This document shows, piece by piece, positions 15,048 through 16,852 of a stretch of 16,852 bases of DNA. The stretch is from the NCBI GenBank assembly GCA_002347685.1, contig DDWS01000070.1, positions 1 to 16,852 of the forward strand, given 5' to 3'. Source of the DNA: Syntrophaceae bacterium UBA2280 (GTDB lineage: Bacteria; Desulfobacterota; Syntrophia; Syntrophales; Smithellaceae). The position numbers and the translations under genes were made by a program. Positions within the stretch are counted from its first letter, which is position 1. Each line of letters starts with the position of its first letter. The notes under the pieces were generated by a model. It saw only the letters and a program-made list of their open reading frames with translations, was not told the origin of the DNA and did not search any database.

Positions 15048-15411
15048 CCCAATAACCTAGAACCGTTACCTTGATAACGGATTCCTTGAAACTTATTTAA
15101 AAATCTTTTCCCCCGGGAAAGCAGGAAAAAGAAATCTTTGTAAGAGGGAAACATAATCTGTGTTCATGTAGTAAATGATTGCATATCGGCAACGAAGGTG
15201 TTCTGACGTAAGAACCAATATATGGAGAAGACACCATTTCCATTCTCACTGTTAAGAGTTAATCGGAACTAAGGCCCCATGTCCATATTCAAAACGAGAA
15301 AGAACATACCGGCGGAGGCCGGTATCCAGAACTAATTGATTATCCTGGATTCCGAGTCGCGCTTCGCTTGCACGAAACGCGCGATCTGAAAGGTTATGAC
15401 AATATCACTCT
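15048..15411. other. Non-coding region between the promoter repeats and the IS4-type element
   Basis: No convincing gene on either strand. It contains CCGTTA-N6-TAACGG (15063-15080), a short inverted repeat just after the truncated third leader copy, and a REP-like double hairpin at 15306-15384. It is otherwise featureless. Confidence 0.5.
15306..15384. repeat. REP-like palindromic element with two hairpins
   Basis: Hairpin 1 is ATACCGGC-GGAG-GCCGGTAT (15306-15325), a perfect 8-bp stem with a 4-base loop. TCCAG and CTGGA then form an inverse pair across about 14 bases. Hairpin 2 has TCGCGC (15357-15362) paired with GCGCGA (15379-15384). The order CCGGTATCCAG...CTGGATTCC resembles the dispersed intergenic repeats found in many proteobacterial genomes. 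Confidence 0.55.
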
Positions 15412-16751
15412 TGTCCAAATTAGGAGATAAAAACATAAGCGCATGTTGAGCCCAGATTTGTTATATTTGCTTTGCGACGAGCAAACAAAAACAAGGGAGG
15501 ACTCAACGATGCAAAGATTTCGTAGCATATTCAGCCAGCTGTTACAATTATTTCCGCGATTGGAATTTCAAAGCGCGGTAACAGCAACGAAGGCAGAGCG
15601 CCACATGCGAGGATTTACCTGCTGGGGGCAATTTGTGAGCATGCTGTTTTGCCAATTGGGACGAGCCCATTCTTTGCGGGAGATTACGAATGGATTGCGC
15701 AGTTGCGAGGGGAAATTGAAACATTTGGGCATCGAAGCGCCAAACCGGTCAACGCTGGCCTATGCCAATGAGCATCGTCCCTGGGAACTCTACCAGAAAG
15801 TGTTTTTCAATTTATTGGAGACATGCCTTAGCCAAGGAAAAGGCAAGAAACCATTTCGTTTTAAGAATAAGCTGGTGAGCCTGGACTCGACCATCATTGA
15901 TGTCTGCTTGTCCATGTATGACCGGGCCAGATATCGGCGTGCCAAAGGCGCCGTGAAACTTCATTTGGTATTGGATCATGACGGGTATTTGCCTTGTTTC
16001 GGCGTGGTGACGGATGGAAAATGCCACGATGTGAAAGTGGCCCATACGTTACGATTTGAATCCGGAACCATTGTGGTGGATGATCGCGGGTATAACGATT
16101 ACGGACTGTTCGGAAAATGGACGGAACAAGGCGTCTATTTTTAACCCGGTTGAAGGATAATGCGGTCTATGCCGTTTTGGAAACCAGAGATGAAATCATC
16201 CAATTGACCGGCACGGCAGCCAAGAAATGTCCTTATCCGCTGCAGAAGGTCACCTACTACCATGCAGATAAGGACGAGACCTTCGTTTATCTGACCAATC
16301 ATTTGAAATTGGGGTAACAACCATCGTGGCCATCTACAAGGACCGCTGGCAGATCGAGTTGTTCTTTAAAGCTTTGAAACAGAACCTCAAGATTAAAACG
16401 TTTGTGGGAACCTCGGCTAATTCGGTGAAGATTCAAATTTGGACAGCATTGATTGTGATGCTCATCCTTCGTTACCTGCAGTTGAAAGCATCATTCGGAT
16501 GGTCCCTTTCCAATCTGGTTGCCATTCTTCGGATGAATCTCTTTGTTCATCGGGATCTCTGGAAATGGCTCAACGATCCTTTTGAAGGACCGCCCTTACT
16601 GGATATGCAACCGCAAGCGAAATTGCAATTTTAGGAATTTGGACAGCACATTATGATAAAAAAGGGTAAACTTGATTTCAGAATCAAACAAAATCAGTCC
16701 AAGTACGCAATTTTTCAACACTGACTTCCCTTATTTGGGGTAATTTGGACA
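15412..16751 (+). mobile_element. IS4-type insertion sequence with inactivated transposase
   Basis: TGTCCAAATTA at 15412-15422 and its inverse TAATTTGGACA at 16741-16751 are an 11-bp perfect terminal pair around a transposase gene. A second copy, AATTTGGACAGCA, at 16636-16648 directly after the gene could be the true right end instead. I could not identify a target duplication for either choice, so the right boundary is uncertain by about 100 bp. Confidence 0.6.
15509..16634 (+). pseudogene. IS4-family transposase, disrupted by two single-base deletions
   Basis: The start is ATG 15509 with GGGAGG eight nt upstream; the earlier ATG at 15443 lacks a ribosome site. The conserved parts are KLVSLDSTIIDVCLSMYDRA (first Asp, about 126), IVVDDRGYNDYGL (second Asp), and YKDRWQIELFFKALKQNLKI, which has the Y-x2-R-x3-E-x6-K signature of the IS4 family. 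The frame breaks at about 16138 (a T run; adding one T gives VYF-LTRLKDNAVY) and at about 16312 (a G run; adding one G gives LG-VTTIVAIYKDRW). Repaired, it would be about 375 residues, normal for the family. As read, no complete transposase can be made unless ribosomes shift frame twice. Confidence 0.85.
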
Positions 16752-16852
16752 GCAGTGACTTCACCCCACAAAAAGGAAGTTCTTATCAATTATCAATATT
16801 TATATTAATAATTAAAATAAGAAGAAAATCAATACTGTCCCAACGTTGGTCG
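16635..16852. other. Non-coding AT-rich tail beyond the IS4-type gene
   Basis: It holds the two copies of the IS4-type end motif and a small hairpin TTGATT-TCAG-AATCAA (16672-16687). A very AT-rich stretch follows at about 16785-16830. No gene was recognised. Confidence 0.5.

Noticed and set aside
15443..16634. Programmed frameshifting in the IS4-type transposase
   Set aside because: IS4-family enzymes are normally made from one frame, and two separate shifts plus a stop in each piece look like decay.
16785..16830. AT-rich stretch as a replication origin or attachment site
   Set aside because: There are no iterons, DnaA boxes, tRNA end or integrase nearby; base composition alone is not enough.

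Overview
The window looks like part of the chromosome of an anaerobic, probably sulfate-reducing or syntrophic, deltaproteobacterium (Desulfobacterota-like). This is inference from content: a large composite sigma-54 activator, a branched-chain-amino-acid-type ABC importer joined to two family III (CaiB/BaiF) CoA-transferases, and many insertion sequences of families common in that group. No rRNA, tRNA or CRISPR array was seen.

Layout. 1-319 is the 5'-truncated remainder of a DegT/DnrJ/EryC1/StrS aminotransferase on the minus strand. 383-3679 is a stack of insertion sequences. It begins with an IS21-type remnant (23-bp end repeats and a frameshifted istB, minus strand). This is fused at about 965 to an IS1380-type transposase (plus strand). 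That transposase is split by an apparently complete IS1634-type element (1121-2869) with 28-bp imperfect terminal repeats and a 6-bp CTGTAT target duplication. 3751-6903 (plus strand) is the wreck of one long regulator (winged helix/TPR - GAF - sigma-54 AAA+ - Fis helix-turn-helix), broken by about six frameshifts and one amber codon.

The intact core is a minus-strand operon from 14704 down to 7229: substrate-binding protein, livH, livM, livG, livF, CoA-transferase 1, CoA-transferase 2. Genes overlap or lie within 16 nt of each other, apart from a 107-nt gap after the binding-protein gene. Together they suggest import of a small acid or amino-acid-like compound and its activation by CoA transfer. 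The substrate cannot be read from sequence.

Upstream of the operon is a roughly 145-bp unit repeated in tandem (two full copies and a partial third). Each full copy carries a near-consensus sigma-70 promoter (TTGACA-17-TATAGT), a small dyad just after the expected transcription start, and the ribosome binding site plus ATG. The operon therefore appears to have duplicated promoters and a decoy 24-codon leader ORF.

15048-15411 is non-coding and holds a REP-like double hairpin. 15412-16751 is an IS4-type element whose transposase is broken by two single-base deletions. The last 200 bases are AT-rich and non-coding.

Nearly all breaks in the damaged genes are explained by losing one base, often in a short homopolymer run, while the 7.5-kb operon has none. 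That argues for real decay of unselected genes more than for sequencing error.
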